NCBI RefSeq assembly: GCF_002855515.1
Contig: NZ_PKRP01000002.1
Coordinates: 729,267 to 793,266 of the forward strand
DNA: 64,000 nt
DNA from: Rhizobium sp. TH135
GTDB lineage: Bacteria > Pseudomonadota > Alphaproteobacteria > Rhizobiales > Rhizobiaceae
Direction of reading: 5' to 3'
In this document: positions 1 to 8,823 of the stretch, one piece after another
Layout: each line of letters begins with the position of its first letter
How positions within the stretch are numbered: the stretch's first letter is position 1
Made by a program: the position numbers and the translations under genes
Notes under the pieces: model-generated
What the model was told of the DNA's origin: nothing
The model's database searches: none
What the model saw: only the letters and a program-made list of their open reading frames with translations

Positions 1-415
1 CGGCATAAAGCCGCAACCCGTCGAGGGTGGTTGCCTGCTCACGGGGCGTCAGGCGGCCCATCGCCTGCGTCACCTGCTGTTCGGCAAACCGGTGGATCTG
101 CGAAAGCCGCGCCTCGCCCTGAGGCGTCAGATGCAGCCGCTTCACCCGCTTGTCGCAGCTGTCGGCTCGCTCTTCGACGTCTCCGGATAGGGATAGCTGG
201 CGCAGCATCCGGCTGATACTCGACTTGTCGAGGTTGAGCAGACCGCAAAGCGCCTGCGCCGGGATGCCGGGTGCCGCACCAATCTCGATCAGCGCATGCA
301 CGGCGGACGGCGAAAGCTCGGTCTGCGCGAGCGTCTTGCCCATGAAGCCGAGCTTGCGCACCAGCATGCGAGAGGCAGAACGGATCTCGGCGACGTCAGG
401 GGCATGCAGCGTCAT
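1..415 (-). CDS. MarR-family transcriptional regulator (C-terminus cut by window edge)
   Basis: About 138 N-terminal residues are visible, beginning MTLHAPDVAEIRSASRMLVRKLG. The middle is a winged helix: a helix-turn-helix around LCGLLNLDKSSISRMLRQL, then a basic wing (EERADSCDKRVKRLHLTPQGEA), which is the classic MarR pattern. MarR dimers usually repress nearby genes and release DNA on binding a small ligand. Some MarR proteins carry a C-terminal acetyltransferase domain, and the window edge hides whether this one does. The start is the first ATG after a perfect 6-bp inverted repeat 17 bases upstream, which suggests autoregulation. The YjbR-type gene is divergent and shares the same intergenic region. 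The ligand cannot be inferred. Confidence 0.85.
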   Translation of the reverse strand, partial: MTLHAPDVAEIRSASRMLVRKLGFMGKTLAQTELSPSAVHALIEIGAAPGIPAQALCGLLNLDKSSISRMLRQLSLSGDVEERADSCDKRVKRLHLTPQGEARLSQIHRFAEQQVTQAMGRLTPREQATTLDGLRLYA

Positions 416-431
416 CGTCTTCTCCAAAGAT

Positions 432-446
432 GTTGCAGTATGCAAC
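432..446. promoter_or_regulatory. Palindromic operator, probable MarR binding site
   Basis: GTTGCA-GTA-TGCAAC is a perfect inverted repeat with a 3-base spacer, 17 bases upstream of the marR-like start and in the divergent intergenic region. MarR proteins typically bind such short palindromes over their own promoters. Binding by this protein is inferred from position only. Confidence 0.55.
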
Positions 447-464
447 TATATTGGAGAATTCGCC

Positions 465-578
465 ATGAGCAAGGTGGGTGCCTTGGGTGCCCCGAACCCT
501 GCATGCACCACATGCGCCCATCGCGATGACAGGAGGCTCTTCCTCTGGCAGAATTCCCGCCCAGAGGCCCCACCATGA
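465..578 (+). CDS. Possible small ORF (37 aa) overlapping the YjbR-type gene
   Basis: A short reading frame begins with an ATG about ten bases after a GGAG motif. It encodes a 37-residue peptide with a Cys-x2-Cys pair (ACTTCAHRDD) and ends in a TGA that overlaps the next gene's ATG in the ATGA arrangement typical of translational coupling. It is no more than a candidate leader peptide or spurious frame. I recognise no family. Confidence 0.2.
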   Translation: MSKVGALGAPNPACTTCAHRDDRRLFLWQNSRPEAPP

Positions 579-916
579 TCACCCTCGATATGCTCCGCCA
601 GCTCATCCTTGCCCTGCCGACAACGGAGGAAACCACCTCTTGGGGTGCCGTGTCCTTCAAGGTCAACGGCAAGGCCATGCTGTTCTGGAACCCAACCCAT
701 GACTGCCCGGTCTTCAAGGTGCCCTTCGAGGAGCGCGATCACCTGATCGAGATGGACCCCGACACCTTCTTCACCACGGACCATCACCGGCCCCATCGCC
801 TGGTGCTGGCTCGCCCGGATCGGCTCGATATCGAATGGGCGCGGGAAAACCTGACCCGCGTCTGGCGGGCGCAGGCGAAGAGGGCAGTGGTGAAGGCCTG
901 GGATGCAGGGCGCTGA
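575..916 (+). CDS. MmcQ/YjbR-family protein
   Basis: This is a 113-residue protein of the MmcQ/YjbR fold (CyaY-like, double-wing DNA-binding superfamily). Family-like features are the N-terminal helix (ITLDMLRQLILALPTTEET), the SWGAVSFKVNGKAMLFW strand pair and the C-terminal helix with W-R-x-Q-A-K-R. Members are small cytoplasmic proteins with poorly defined roles. It lies divergently from the MarR regulator and may be its target. The next feature downstream is a palindromic intergenic repeat. Family assignment is good; function is unknown. Confidence 0.8.
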   Translation: MITLDMLRQLILALPTTEETTSWGAVSFKVNGKAMLFWNPTHDCPVFKVPFEERDHLIEMDPDTFFTTDHHRPHRLVLARPDRLDIEWARENLTRVWRAQAKRAVVKAWDAGR

Positions 917-920
917 GACT

Positions 921-1049
921 CCTCTTCTCCCCAGCGGGGAGAAGGTGGCGCGTAGCGCCGGATGAGGGGGCGGAGCGGTAAAGCTTTACCGGGCAGCCCC
1001 CTCATCGCCTCGCATGCGCTCGGCACTTCTCCCCGCTGGGGAGAAGAGG
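921..1049. repeat. Rhizobial intergenic palindromic element (RIME-like)
   Basis: About 129 bases lie between two convergent hairpins. The left end has CTTCTCCCCAGCGGGGAGAAG and the right end CTTCTCCCCGCTGGGGAGAAG. The interior holds GGCGCGTAGCGCC and a GATGAGGGGGC / GCCCCCTCATC pair, so the whole element folds on itself. This matches my memory of the mosaic palindromes dispersed between genes in Rhizobium, Agrobacterium and Brucella. It may terminate the preceding transcript. Confidence 0.75.
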
Positions 1050-1174
1050 GAGCGCGCGGCTGCGTTCGGCTATCAGTTCCGATCTAGCAATAGGGGCGCG
1101 TGACCCTGTATTTTCAGTGTCAGAGCTCGCATGTATGCTCTAGGTTGAAATTTAAGAGGTCGTGGACATAGCGT

Positions 1175-1387
1175 ATGGCTGAGCAGACAGGCCCTTCAAA
1201 ATCTCGTTGGCAGCATTTTCTAGGCATCATCTGGGCATCAACGGTCATGCTGACTGCGAGCGCCATTGGTGCCTATGTCGGCTGGCAGACGCACGGCATC
1301 GGCGGCGCCATCGGCTTGGGGGTGGCTGGCCTAATCGTGGGTGGCTTGCTCAGCAATCCCTCGATCCTGCTGCAGCTATTCACATAG
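1175..1387 (+). CDS. Small membrane protein, unknown function
   Basis: This 70-residue protein has a short basic N-terminus followed by two predicted transmembrane helices (about residues 16-36 and 42-66), the second rich in glycine (GIGGAIGLGVAGLIVGGLL). I recognise no family. It lies alone between a palindromic repeat and ccrM. The composition is typical of an inner-membrane hairpin, and the start is the first ATG of the frame. Confidence 0.55.
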   Translation: MAEQTGPSKSRWQHFLGIIWASTVMLTASAIGAYVGWQTHGIGGAIGLGVAGLIVGGLLSNPSILLQLFT

Positions 1388-1476
1388 CTTTTGCCCGGTT
1401 TAACCTTGCAGGCGGCCAAACAAGCGTGCCCCACATCCCGCCCCCGCACAAATTCTCACCCCCTCTTCACCCTTCA

Positions 1477-2672
<1,196 letters not shown>

Positions 2673-2693
2673 CCAGTTTCAAACAGCGAGCGA

Positions 2694-2715
2694 CCGGCGC
2701 GTCTCCGCGCGCCGG
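2694..2715. terminator. Hairpin between convergent ccrM and HAD genes
   Basis: CCGGCGCG and CGCGCCGG form a perfect 8-bp stem with a 6-base loop, 22 bases after the ccrM stop. No run of T follows directly, so it may be only a weak terminator. A second perfect 10-bp inverted repeat (2820-2829 with 2849-2858) lies just beyond the end of the opposing gene. Confidence 0.4.
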
Positions 2716-2868
2716 CACACTGCTACGACAAAAATATTAGAATAACATCACATACTTGTGATCAGCTTCGTGCAAGTCGAAGCTTCTATCTGGGCTGCAT
2801 TCGATCTCTTGAGATCGATCTGGCGCGGGCAGGGGTCCGCCAACTCCACCCGCGCCAGCGCCTCGCTC

Positions 2869-3480
2869 TCAGGCCTTCACGCCGAGCGCGCCGAGATCCG
2901 CCTTCAGCTTTTCCGCTCCGGTAAAATGCACCGCCTGCCAGCCGGCAGTACGCGCGCCTTCGACATTCGGCAGACTGTCGTCGATGAAGACAGAATGCTC
3001 TGGCGACAGTCCGAAATCCTTCGCATGCCGCTCGTAGATCGCCACGTCGGGCTTGATCAGCCCGACTTCGCCCGAAACCGTGACGCCGCGCGGCAGGTTG
3101 AGGAAGGGATACATCTTGCGCGCCTCGGTGAAGGTGTCGGCGGCGAAGTTGGTAAGCATGGTAACGTCCCGACCTGCATCGATGAGGCCGGTCATGATGG
3201 CAACACTGTCGTCATAGGCGTGAGGCACCATCTCGGCCCAGTATTTCCGGAAGGCGCGGATATGCTCTTCCCGTTCTGGGAACTGTTCGATCAGCAGCGC
3301 TTCTGCATCGGCCCAGCTACGGCCGCGGTCCTGCTCGATGTTCCAGTCATGGGTGCAGACCCGCGCGAAGAAGTCCGCCCGCTCGTCGGCGTCCGGGATG
3401 ATCCGCGAGAAAGGCAGGTTCGGATCGTAGTGGATGAGCACCTTGCCGATGTCGAAGACGATATGGCGGATTTCGGTCAT
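2869..3480 (-). CDS. HAD-superfamily hydrolase (haloacid dehalogenase/phosphatase-like)
   Basis: This 203-residue cytoplasmic protein has all the HAD motifs: the nucleophile region IVFDIGKVL (Asp10), a motif II LTNF, a motif III lysine in LIKPD, and FIDDSLPNV as motif IV. The cap is helical, as in YihX-type sugar phosphatases. In place of the DxD of strict phosphatases the first motif reads D-I-G. The start lies 3 bases beyond the mutY stop, so the two form one transcript. The substrate is unknown. Confidence 0.85.
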   Translation of the reverse strand: MTEIRHIVFDIGKVLIHYDPNLPFSRIIPDADERADFFARVCTHDWNIEQDRGRSWADAEALLIEQFPEREEHIRAFRKYWAEMVPHAYDDSVAIMTGLIDAGRDVTMLTNFAADTFTEARKMYPFLNLPRGVTVSGEVGLIKPDVAIYERHAKDFGLSPEHSVFIDDSLPNVEGARTAGWQAVHFTGAEKLKADLGALGVKA

Positions 3481-3483
3481 GTC

Positions 3484-4560
3484 TTAGCCCTTAGGAGTTG
3501 GAAAGGCGGTTGGAATAGCGGCTGCAATTGCCTTCTTCATGACAGTTGGCAGCGCTTCCCCATCAAGTTCGGTGACCGGCACCCAGAAACCGTGATTATC
3601 GGATGGACGGTCTATCGGCCCGACGCGAAAGATCGAGAGCCTGAGCTCGAAATGCGTGAAGACATGGGAGATGCTGCCGGCCGCCTGCCAGTCGGCCGGG
3701 AAGGGCGCTGCCTCTGTCCCGGTCTCCCCGTCCTGCCGCGAAGTCCACTCGGTCGTCGGCACCTCGGTCATGCCGCCCAGCAGTCCGCTCTCCACCCGCT
3801 TGCGCAACAGAAGCCGCCCCTCGCGATCCACCGCGATGAATGCAGCTCCACGCCGCACGGGCTTCGCCTTCTTGGCGGCCTTGACCGGGAAACGCTCGGG
3901 CTCGTCGATGGCTAGCGCCAGACATGCATCATTGAACGGACAAAGCGCGCAGGCCGGCCGCTTCGGTGTGCAGATCGTCGCACCCAGATCCATCATCGCC
4001 TGGGCAAAGTCCCCGGGCCGGTCGGTCGGCGTGAGCTCCGCGACCTTCGCCTTCATCTGCGGTTTCGATCCCGGAAGCGGCGCCTCGATGGCGAAGAGCC
4101 GCGAGATCACCCGCTCGACATTGCCGTCCATCACAGCCGAGGGCCGGTTGAAGGCGATCGCCGCAACCGCGGCCGACGTATAGTCGCCGATGCCAGGAAG
4201 CGCGCGCAAACCCTCTTCGGTATCGGGAAAGGCACCGCCATGCTCTGATGCCACGGCCTCCGCGCACTTCTTCAGGTTTCGGGCGCGGGCGTAATAGCCA
4301 AGCCCCGCCCAGGCCGCCATGACATCCTCGTTTGGTGCTTCCGCCAGATCCTTGACCGTTGGCCATCGCGCAATGAACTTGGCGAAGTAAGCCTTCACTG
4401 CCGCAACGGTCGTCTGCTGCAGCATCACCTCGGACATCCAGATGTAATAGGGATCCGGCGTGACGCCGCGCTTGGCAGCGGCCGGCGAGATACGCCAGGG
4501 AAGCTCCCTGTGATGCCGGTCATACCAGGCGAGAAGGACAGTGCTCATTTCTTGCTTCAT
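3484..4560 (-). CDS. mutY: MutY, A/G-specific adenine DNA glycosylase
   Basis: This 358-residue base-excision repair enzyme removes adenine opposite 8-oxoguanine. The catalytic Glu lies in SEVMLQQT (near residue 43), the helix-hairpin-helix is LPGIGDYTSAAVAA, and the catalytic Asp is in VMDGNVERV. The iron-sulfur loop is intact as C-x6-C-x2-C-x5-C (CTPKRPACALCPFNDAC). The C-terminal NUDIX-like domain (about residues 235-350) recognises 8-oxoG. It is followed at once by the HAD gene. In rhizobia I recall mutY beside a DUF721 gene; here an O-antigen ligase-like gene separates them, on the opposite strand from mutY. Confidence 0.95.
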   Translation of the reverse strand: MKQEMSTVLLAWYDRHHRELPWRISPAAAKRGVTPDPYYIWMSEVMLQQTTVAAVKAYFAKFIARWPTVKDLAEAPNEDVMAAWAGLGYYARARNLKKCAEAVASEHGGAFPDTEEGLRALPGIGDYTSAAVAAIAFNRPSAVMDGNVERVISRLFAIEAPLPGSKPQMKAKVAELTPTDRPGDFAQAMMDLGATICTPKRPACALCPFNDACLALAIDEPERFPVKAAKKAKPVRRGAAFIAVDREGRLLLRKRVESGLLGGMTEVPTTEWTSRQDGETGTEAAPFPADWQAAGSISHVFTHFELRLSIFRVGPIDRPSDNHGFWVPVTELDGEALPTVMKKAIAAAIPTAFPTPKG

Positions 4561-4636
4561 TGGTTGAACGGCAACCCCGATGCGGTTAGACCGGGCGCGG
4601 ACGGTGAAGGCCCGTCAGTGATGCTCCGGAGACCCC

Positions 4637-5863
4637 ATGCAGCTACAGTTCCCCGCCCTCGGGCGCAATACGATATTGGCTCTCTTCGCCATCCTGAGCC
4701 TGTCGGCCATGGACAATGCCGTGATGCATCTGACTTTCATTGCCTCTGCAGGCCTTGCGCTGATCTACATGGCGACGGGAAATTTGAAGCCGAGATTGGA
4801 CGGTGCCATCGGCTTGTTCATCGGTCTCGCGGCAATCTATTTTTTGGTTCAGCTTATCTATTATCTCCTGCACTACGGGACCTATTTCCCCAGGACCGGC
4901 AATGAGTGGAGCCAGCCGCTCAAGCACATCATCTTCCTGCTGCCCTTCTTCGTTGCCGCACGACTGGCTGTGGTGCCCGGGGAAAGCCTACTACGCACGA
5001 TCTGGATCGCCTCGGCAGCGTGGGGCCTCGTGACGCTTCCCTTCGCGCTTTATCAGGGGCTCATCCTCGATATGCGGGCAGAAGCTGGAACCGGCAACGC
5101 AATTCCCTTTGCAGCGATGGGGGCGATCTTCTCCAGCTTCGCTCTCCTAGGGCTTAATGATCCCGACAAGCGTTACCGCTGGTTGGCCGCCGCAGGATTC
5201 TGCACAGGCTTTCTCTGCGTGCTCTTCTCGCAGACGAAGAGCATCATGCCGGTGCCGATTATTGGGCTTGCGCTCTTTTGGCTGTTCTTTCTCCGCAGCC
5301 GCATGACCATCTGGCAACTCTGCGCCGTCTCCGTGGGTGTTCTGGTTCTGGCCGGATTGGGCGTCTATGTCTCCGACAGCTGGCACCGCTTTGCCGATCT
5401 TTGGGCCGTCTATGTCGAGCAGGATAGCACCGCGGCGCTCGGCGATTCCTACACGCAGCGGCTGACCATGTGGTCGCATGGTCTTGCCGGTATCATGGAG
5501 GCACCCTTTGCCGGCCACGGCTTCCAGAACCGGCGCCATTTCATAGGGCTCCTCGGCTACGACTACAATCACTGGCACAACGGCTTCATCACGGCCGCCT
5601 TCGACAATGGCATTCCCGGCCTCGTGGTCCTGGTCTTGCTGCTTATATCTCCCGTGTGGATTTCATGGCGTTGTCCGCGGGATGAATTGTACCGCCCGCG
5701 CTTGTTCGTGGCGATCATGCTGGCCTTCGTGTATGTATGGGGCGGCATGGTGAACCAGATCTTCGGCCACGCCATCTACAACGCTCTTTTCCTCTGGGTC
5801 GGGCTGGTGATTGCCGTATCGGCCACGCCGAAAGTGAGTGACGATGTCGAAGGATCAGCCTAG
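4637..5863 (+). CDS. O-antigen ligase/polymerase-like membrane protein
   Basis: This 408-residue polytopic inner-membrane protein has roughly ten to twelve hydrophobic segments. A large periplasmic loop (about residues 245-310) contains the family-typical stretch MEAPFAGHGFQNRRHF and YDYNHWHNGFITAAFDNG, in which the H-N-x-(F/Y) element is characteristic of the WaaL/Wzy_C family. Such proteins ligate O-antigen or other glycans to lipid A-core, or polymerise glycans. The sequence cannot tell ligase from polymerase, and no glycan cluster is nearby. Its end overlaps the DUF721 start by 20 bases, so the two are probably co-translated. Confidence 0.75.
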   Translation: MQLQFPALGRNTILALFAILSLSAMDNAVMHLTFIASAGLALIYMATGNLKPRLDGAIGLFIGLAAIYFLVQLIYYLLHYGTYFPRTGNEWSQPLKHIIFLLPFFVAARLAVVPGESLLRTIWIASAAWGLVTLPFALYQGLILDMRAEAGTGNAIPFAAMGAIFSSFALLGLNDPDKRYRWLAAAGFCTGFLCVLFSQTKSIMPVPIIGLALFWLFFLRSRMTIWQLCAVSVGVLVLAGLGVYVSDSWHRFADLWAVYVEQDSTAALGDSYTQRLTMWSHGLAGIMEAPFAGHGFQNRRHFIGLLGYDYNHWHNGFITAAFDNGIPGLVVLVLLLISPVWISWRCPRDELYRPRLFVAIMLAFVYVWGGMVNQIFGHAIYNALFLWVGLVIAVSATPKVSDDVEGSA

Positions 5864-6347
5864 CCGATACGGCGCAAACCAGATTGCCGACATCGCCAAC
5901 GGGATCGTCGATCCCGTGCTGGCGCGCCGTGCCGGCATCAACACGGCCCTGCTCGGCTCCTGGGAAGACATCGTCGGCGAAAACTTTGCCGATTGTACCC
6001 GGCCGGAAAAGATCGCCTGGCCGCGCCGCTCGGACCTGCCCGAGGACGGCGGGCACCGCCCCGGCGTGTTGACGATTGCCTGCGAGGGTGCCCGCGCGCT
6101 CTTCCTCTCCCATGCCCAGGGCGAGCTGATTGCCCGCATTAATGGCTTCTTCGGCTATCCCGCCATCGGCCAGGTCCGTATCGTCCAGAAACCGGTTTCG
6201 AACGCGAGTGTCAGGCCGAAGATCAGGAAACTCGAAGGCGAAAAGGCTAAGCGCCTGGAAGCGATGATGGACGGGATCGAGAACGAGAATCTCCGTCGCG
6301 CAGTCGAGCGTCTCGGCACGGCCGTCCTGCAGGCCAAGCGGAAGTAG
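5844..6347 (+). CDS. DUF721 (DciA-like) protein
   Basis: This 167-residue protein has an N-terminal DUF721 domain (about residues 1-105: IADIANGIVDPVLARRAG, LLGSWEDIVG, LTIACEGARALFLSHAQGELIARIN). In some bacteria the DUF721 protein DciA loads the replicative helicase; whether this one does is inference. The C-terminal third is basic and lower in complexity. ATG 5844 is preferred to an in-frame GTG at 5838. In rhizobia this gene normally lies close to mutY, a DsbA-like gene and smc. Here an 8.6-kb module separates it from the last two. Confidence 0.8.
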   Translation: MSKDQPSRYGANQIADIANGIVDPVLARRAGINTALLGSWEDIVGENFADCTRPEKIAWPRRSDLPEDGGHRPGVLTIACEGARALFLSHAQGELIARINGFFGYPAIGQVRIVQKPVSNASVRPKIRKLEGEKAKRLEAMMDGIENENLRRAVERLGTAVLQAKRK

Positions 6348-6546
6348 CCCTCAGGTCCTGCCACCCGACTTGAACCTTTGAATCACATGGGTTTTCCCGG
6401 TTCCCGCCCGCATGTCTGCTGACCTCTGCGGCCAAGTTTGGGCCGATCCGGATCGTCGCGTTGCCCGCCACTCCTGCCGGGTCTACCACTCGTGCGATCG
6501 GACTTCGATGTCCGGCCGCGAATGCCTTCCAGCAGCAGGAAAAGCC

Positions 6547-8817
6547 GTGAACCTCCACAATCCGACCCCCTTCCCGGATCGCAAAAGCGCGATCGCTGCC
6601 GTCCCACAGCGGCAGGGATGGCGTTTCTCGGTCCCGAGCATATCTGCACCATTCATGGCGCCTGTGCTCTTCGCCGTCATTGCCGGCATTGACGGTCTCG
6701 GCACCAGCATCGCCTTTGCCGCCCTGATCTTTGCGGGGCCGCTTGCGGCCGGCTTCGGCACGGGCGTCGGCGTCATCCTCCTGTCGAGCATCGTGATGGC
6801 GCTCTGGATTGCGCTCCGCAGCCGCTATCCCTCCAGCATCGGTCAGGTGCAGGAAGCCAGCATCGCCATCCTGGCCACGGCGATCGCGGCGAGCGCTGCC
6901 CATCTGGAATTTGCCCCGCAAGAGGTCAAGGTCGCCACGGCATTTGCCATTCTCGGCTCCAGTGCCGTCGTCACCGGCCTCGTCTTCTGGATCTTCGGCC
7001 TCTGCCGCTTCGGCCGCCTCGTGCGTTTCATGCCCTATCCGGTCGTCGCCGGTTTTCTCGCCGGCTCCGGCTGGCTCTTGATCCAGGGTGCCGTGATGAT
7101 GGTTGTCGGCGACCGCGCCATTGTCGACCTTCTGGTCCGACCGGATGGCCAACAGGCGCTCGCCAATCTCTATGTATCCGTCGTTTTTGCGGTGGTGATG
7201 GTCTTTGCGCTGCGCCGCTCGACAAGCCCGCTCACCATGCCGCTGGTCCTGCTCGGCGGAGGTCTGCTGTTCTATGCCATGCTGGCCGTTATCGGCGTCG
7301 ACAGCGACCAGGCACGCGCCATGCAATGGCTGCCCGCCCTGCCGCCCGGTGACGGGTTTGCCCTGCCGCAACCGGCTGACGTCGTCATGACGGCGGATTG
7401 GGCGGTCGTCCTGCAGGCCTTGCCCGCAATCATCTCTGTCGCCCTTCTCGGCATGGTCGGCCTCCTGCTCAATACCAGCGGGCTGGAAGTCGCCACCCGC
7501 CAGGAGATTGATGCGGATGCGGAACTGCGCACCACCGGTATGGCCAACCTGGTTGCCGGCGGCTTCGGCGGCGCCCCCGGTTTCACTGGGCTTTCCATGA
7601 CCCTGCTCGCCAACCGCATGGGCGCGAAGGCCCGCTCGGTTGGCGTCGCGACCGCCCTGATGCTGGCCCTGATGCTGCCTTTTGCTGGCGAACTCGCCGG
7701 TGCCATGCCGACCTTCGTCGCCGCTGGCCTGATGATTGCGCTCGGTGTCGAGTTGATCCACGATTGGCTGTGGCGCACGCGTCGGCAATTGCCGCGCATG
7801 GAGTGGCTGGTCGTGCTCGCCATTCCACTCGGCATGGCCGCCTTCGGCTTCATGGGTGGGATGGCGCTCGGCCTCGGCCTCTCCATTGTCACCTTCGTCT
7901 ATAATTATGCCCGCCTCTCGGTCATCCGCGTCAATGCCTCGCTGCGCGAGCGCAAAAGCAGCATCGATCGGCCGCCGGCAGAAAACAGCCTGATCGAGCT
8001 CGAAGGCGAGCAGGTCCAGGTGCTGGAGCTGCAGGAATTCCTCTTCTTCGGCACAGCCGAACAGGTGGTCGAGGCGATCCGCCAGCGTTTGCTGGATCGA
8101 ACCCGCCTGTCGCTCCGCTTTGTGGTCATCGACTTCCGCCGCGTGAGCGGCATGGATGCCGCCGCTGCCGCCACCTTCGTCAAGATCCGCAACCTGCTCG
8201 CCGGAAGCGAGGTCGAACTGATCTTCAGCAGTCTGTCACCCGATATCGAACAGACCCTGGCGAGAAACGGCATTGATTTCTCCACCGACCCCTCCGTCGG
8301 GCGAGAACGCGACCTCGACCATGCGCTGGAGCGCTGCGAGGACCGCCTGCTCTCTGCGATCAGCCGCGAGGAAACCTGGCAGGATGTCGAGGACTATCTG
8401 GCCCAGACCATCGGCCCGAGCACGAGGCTCAAGGATCTCGTCGCCTCCATGCAGGAAATCCGCCTGCAGCCTGGTGATCGTTTCATCCGCGCAGGCGAGG
8501 CGGGTGACGATCTCTTCCTGCTCTGGACCGGCCGCGCCAAGGTCGAGGCAGTCCTCGGCAACGGCAAGCGCCTGCGTCTTCGCACGGTCAAACCCGGCGT
8601 CGTCTTGGGCGAGATTGCCATCTACCGCGGCGGTCCGCGCACGGCAGACGTGGTGGCCGAAGTGCCCTCGACCGTCTACCGCCTTGCCCGCCGGCAATTG
8701 CGCTACCTCGAACAGTCGGATCCGGAACTGGCGCTTCTCGTCCACCGCCTCTGCGCCACCACGCTGGCCGAGCGTCTGACGATCGCCAACCGCGTGGTCC
8801 AGGCGCTGCACGAGTGA
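6547..8817 (+). CDS. SulP/SLC26-type anion transporter with STAS and cyclic-nucleotide-binding domains
   Basis: This protein is about 756 residues long from GTG 6547, which has an AGGA motif eight bases upstream; the frame is open further 5'. Residues 40-450 are a SulP transporter core of 10-14 membrane segments. Residues 480-585 are a STAS domain (VVIDFRRVSGMDAAAAATFVK). Residues 635-750 are a CAP_ED cyclic-nucleotide domain whose phosphate-binding cassette reads LGEIAIYRGGPRTADV, keeping the Glu and Arg that hold the cyclic phosphate. SulP proteins move sulfate, bicarbonate or carboxylates. The cNMP domain implies control by cAMP or cGMP. The gene converges on an adenylate cyclase 6 bases away. 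Neither substrate nor ligand is proven. Confidence 0.88.
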   Translation: MNLHNPTPFPDRKSAIAAVPQRQGWRFSVPSISAPFMAPVLFAVIAGIDGLGTSIAFAALIFAGPLAAGFGTGVGVILLSSIVMALWIALRSRYPSSIGQVQEASIAILATAIAASAAHLEFAPQEVKVATAFAILGSSAVVTGLVFWIFGLCRFGRLVRFMPYPVVAGFLAGSGWLLIQGAVMMVVGDRAIVDLLVRPDGQQALANLYVSVVFAVVMVFALRRSTSPLTMPLVLLGGGLLFYAMLAVIGVDSDQARAMQWLPALPPGDGFALPQPADVVMTADWAVVLQALPAIISVALLGMVGLLLNTSGLEVATRQEIDADAELRTTGMANLVAGGFGGAPGFTGLSMTLLANRMGAKARSVGVATALMLALMLPFAGELAGAMPTFVAAGLMIALGVELIHDWLWRTRRQLPRMEWLVVLAIPLGMAAFGFMGGMALGLGLSIVTFVYNYARLSVIRVNASLRERKSSIDRPPAENSLIELEGEQVQVLELQEFLFFGTAEQVVEAIRQRLLDRTRLSLRFVVIDFRRVSGMDAAAAATFVKIRNLLAGSEVELIFSSLSPDIEQTLARNGIDFSTDPSVGRERDLDHALERCEDRLLSAISREETWQDVEDYLAQTIGPSTRLKDLVASMQEIRLQPGDRFIRAGEAGDDLFLLWTGRAKVEAVLGNGKRLRLRTVKPGVVLGEIAIYRGGPRTADVVAEVPSTVYRLARRQLRYLEQSDPELALLVHRLCATTLAERLTIANRVVQALHE

Positions 8818-8823
8818 TGGGAT

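Noticed and set aside
2760..3915. Plus-strand frame of 385 codons opposite HAD and mutY
   Set aside because: Antisense of two well-supported genes; no plausible domain.
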